Of a DNA stretch of 61,141 nt, positions 61,129 through 61,141 are shown in pieces. The notes beneath the pieces were generated by a model. The model ran no database searches, was not told the origin of the DNA, and worked only from the letters and a program-made list of their open reading frames with translations. How positions within the stretch are numbered: the first letter of the stretch is position 1; each line of letters opens with the position of its first letter. The stretch covers positions 1 to 61,141 of the forward strand of contig JBLICU010000010.1 in NCBI GenBank assembly GCA_047632435.1. Direction: 5' to 3'. The DNA comes from JAMZMI01 sp047632435. Lineage in GTDB: Bacteria; Bacteroidota; Bacteroidia; Cytophagales; Cyclobacteriaceae. The position numbers were made by a program, and so were the translations under genes.

Positions 61129-61141
61129 TAGTCTGGATTAT

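Overview
The window looks like the chromosome of a Bacteroidota bacterium, probably a marine or soil Cytophagales-type gliding organism. The evidence is a type IX secretion (T9SS) C-terminal sorting domain, SprB-like repeats, DUF3494 ice-binding, DUF5777, DUF6503, DUF3347 and DUF6377 families, many short lipoproteins, TAnnTTTG-type -7 boxes, low GC and few Shine-Dalgarno-like sites. No rRNA, tRNA, CRISPR array or prophage is visible.

Layout. 1-7.3 kb (mostly minus): a decayed ice-binding gene split by a 74-bp IS200-derived miniature element, a two-gene lipoprotein unit, an intact DUF3494 ice-binding lipoprotein, a broken small membrane-protein gene, and a three-gene signalling unit (AraC-type regulator, 971-residue hybrid histidine kinase, response regulator). 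7.5-10.6 kb (plus): a SHOCT membrane protein, a response regulator, a ZIP metal transporter in ruins, a VIT1/CCC1 Fe/Mn transporter and a TIP30-like NAD(P)-binding protein. 11.9-24.1 kb (minus): a heavy-metal (copper/silver) efflux block: HYC_CC_PP protein, CusA-type RND pump, four-helix-bundle gene, TolC, CopA P-type ATPase, a second four-helix-bundle gene, CusB adaptor and a DUF3347 protein. 24.4-31.4 kb (plus): a TetR-controlled TolC-HlyD-ABC-ABC-permease-permease exporter, organised like ybhGFSR. 31.9-32.1 kb (minus): a probable structured ncRNA of about 200 nt with its own promoter and terminator. 32.3-36.1 kb: DoxX-like gene, MGH1/GH63-like glycoside hydrolase, then a fragmentary second copy of the DoxX gene. 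36.1-47.4 kb: cupredoxin, AhpD-like protein with AraC regulator, two LPP20-type proteins, a hydrolase/cyclase-like/AraC fusion, a cytochrome-YceI-DUF5777 operon, a QueD/PTPS-like enzyme, and a SEC-C plus pRiA4b ORF-3 pair. 47.9-59.7 kb: SDR, a Vms1-like (VLRF1) release-factor homologue, old yellow enzyme, NrnA-like DHH phosphoesterase, M15-like DUF5715 protein, truncated DUF6377 protein, CotH/LTD/T9SS surface protein and a CPA1 antiporter. 60-61 kb: a hemolysin III homologue lacking its front half, abutting a dead IS200/IS605-like transposase copy.

The most unusual feature is in the efflux block. Each of the two small four-helix-bundle genes (S23/IVP family) is flanked by its own class of degenerate short-period repeat: an 8-bp unit (TGATNNNN) around the first and a 7-bp unit (CTAAYCT) around the second. 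The arrays touch the stop codon of the gene upstream and run into the 5' coding part of the gene downstream. A gene-less copy of the 7-bp class sits in frame inside cusA, where it encodes four 14-residue repeats. A perfect 7-bp array would read TAG every 21 nt in every frame; in the coding arrays these triplets are TGG, GAG or other sense codons, whereas the non-coding array keeps them. This looks like a mobile or amplifying repeat/gene system that tolerates or exploits insertion into proteins. A third 7-bp class occurs alone at 50.28 kb.
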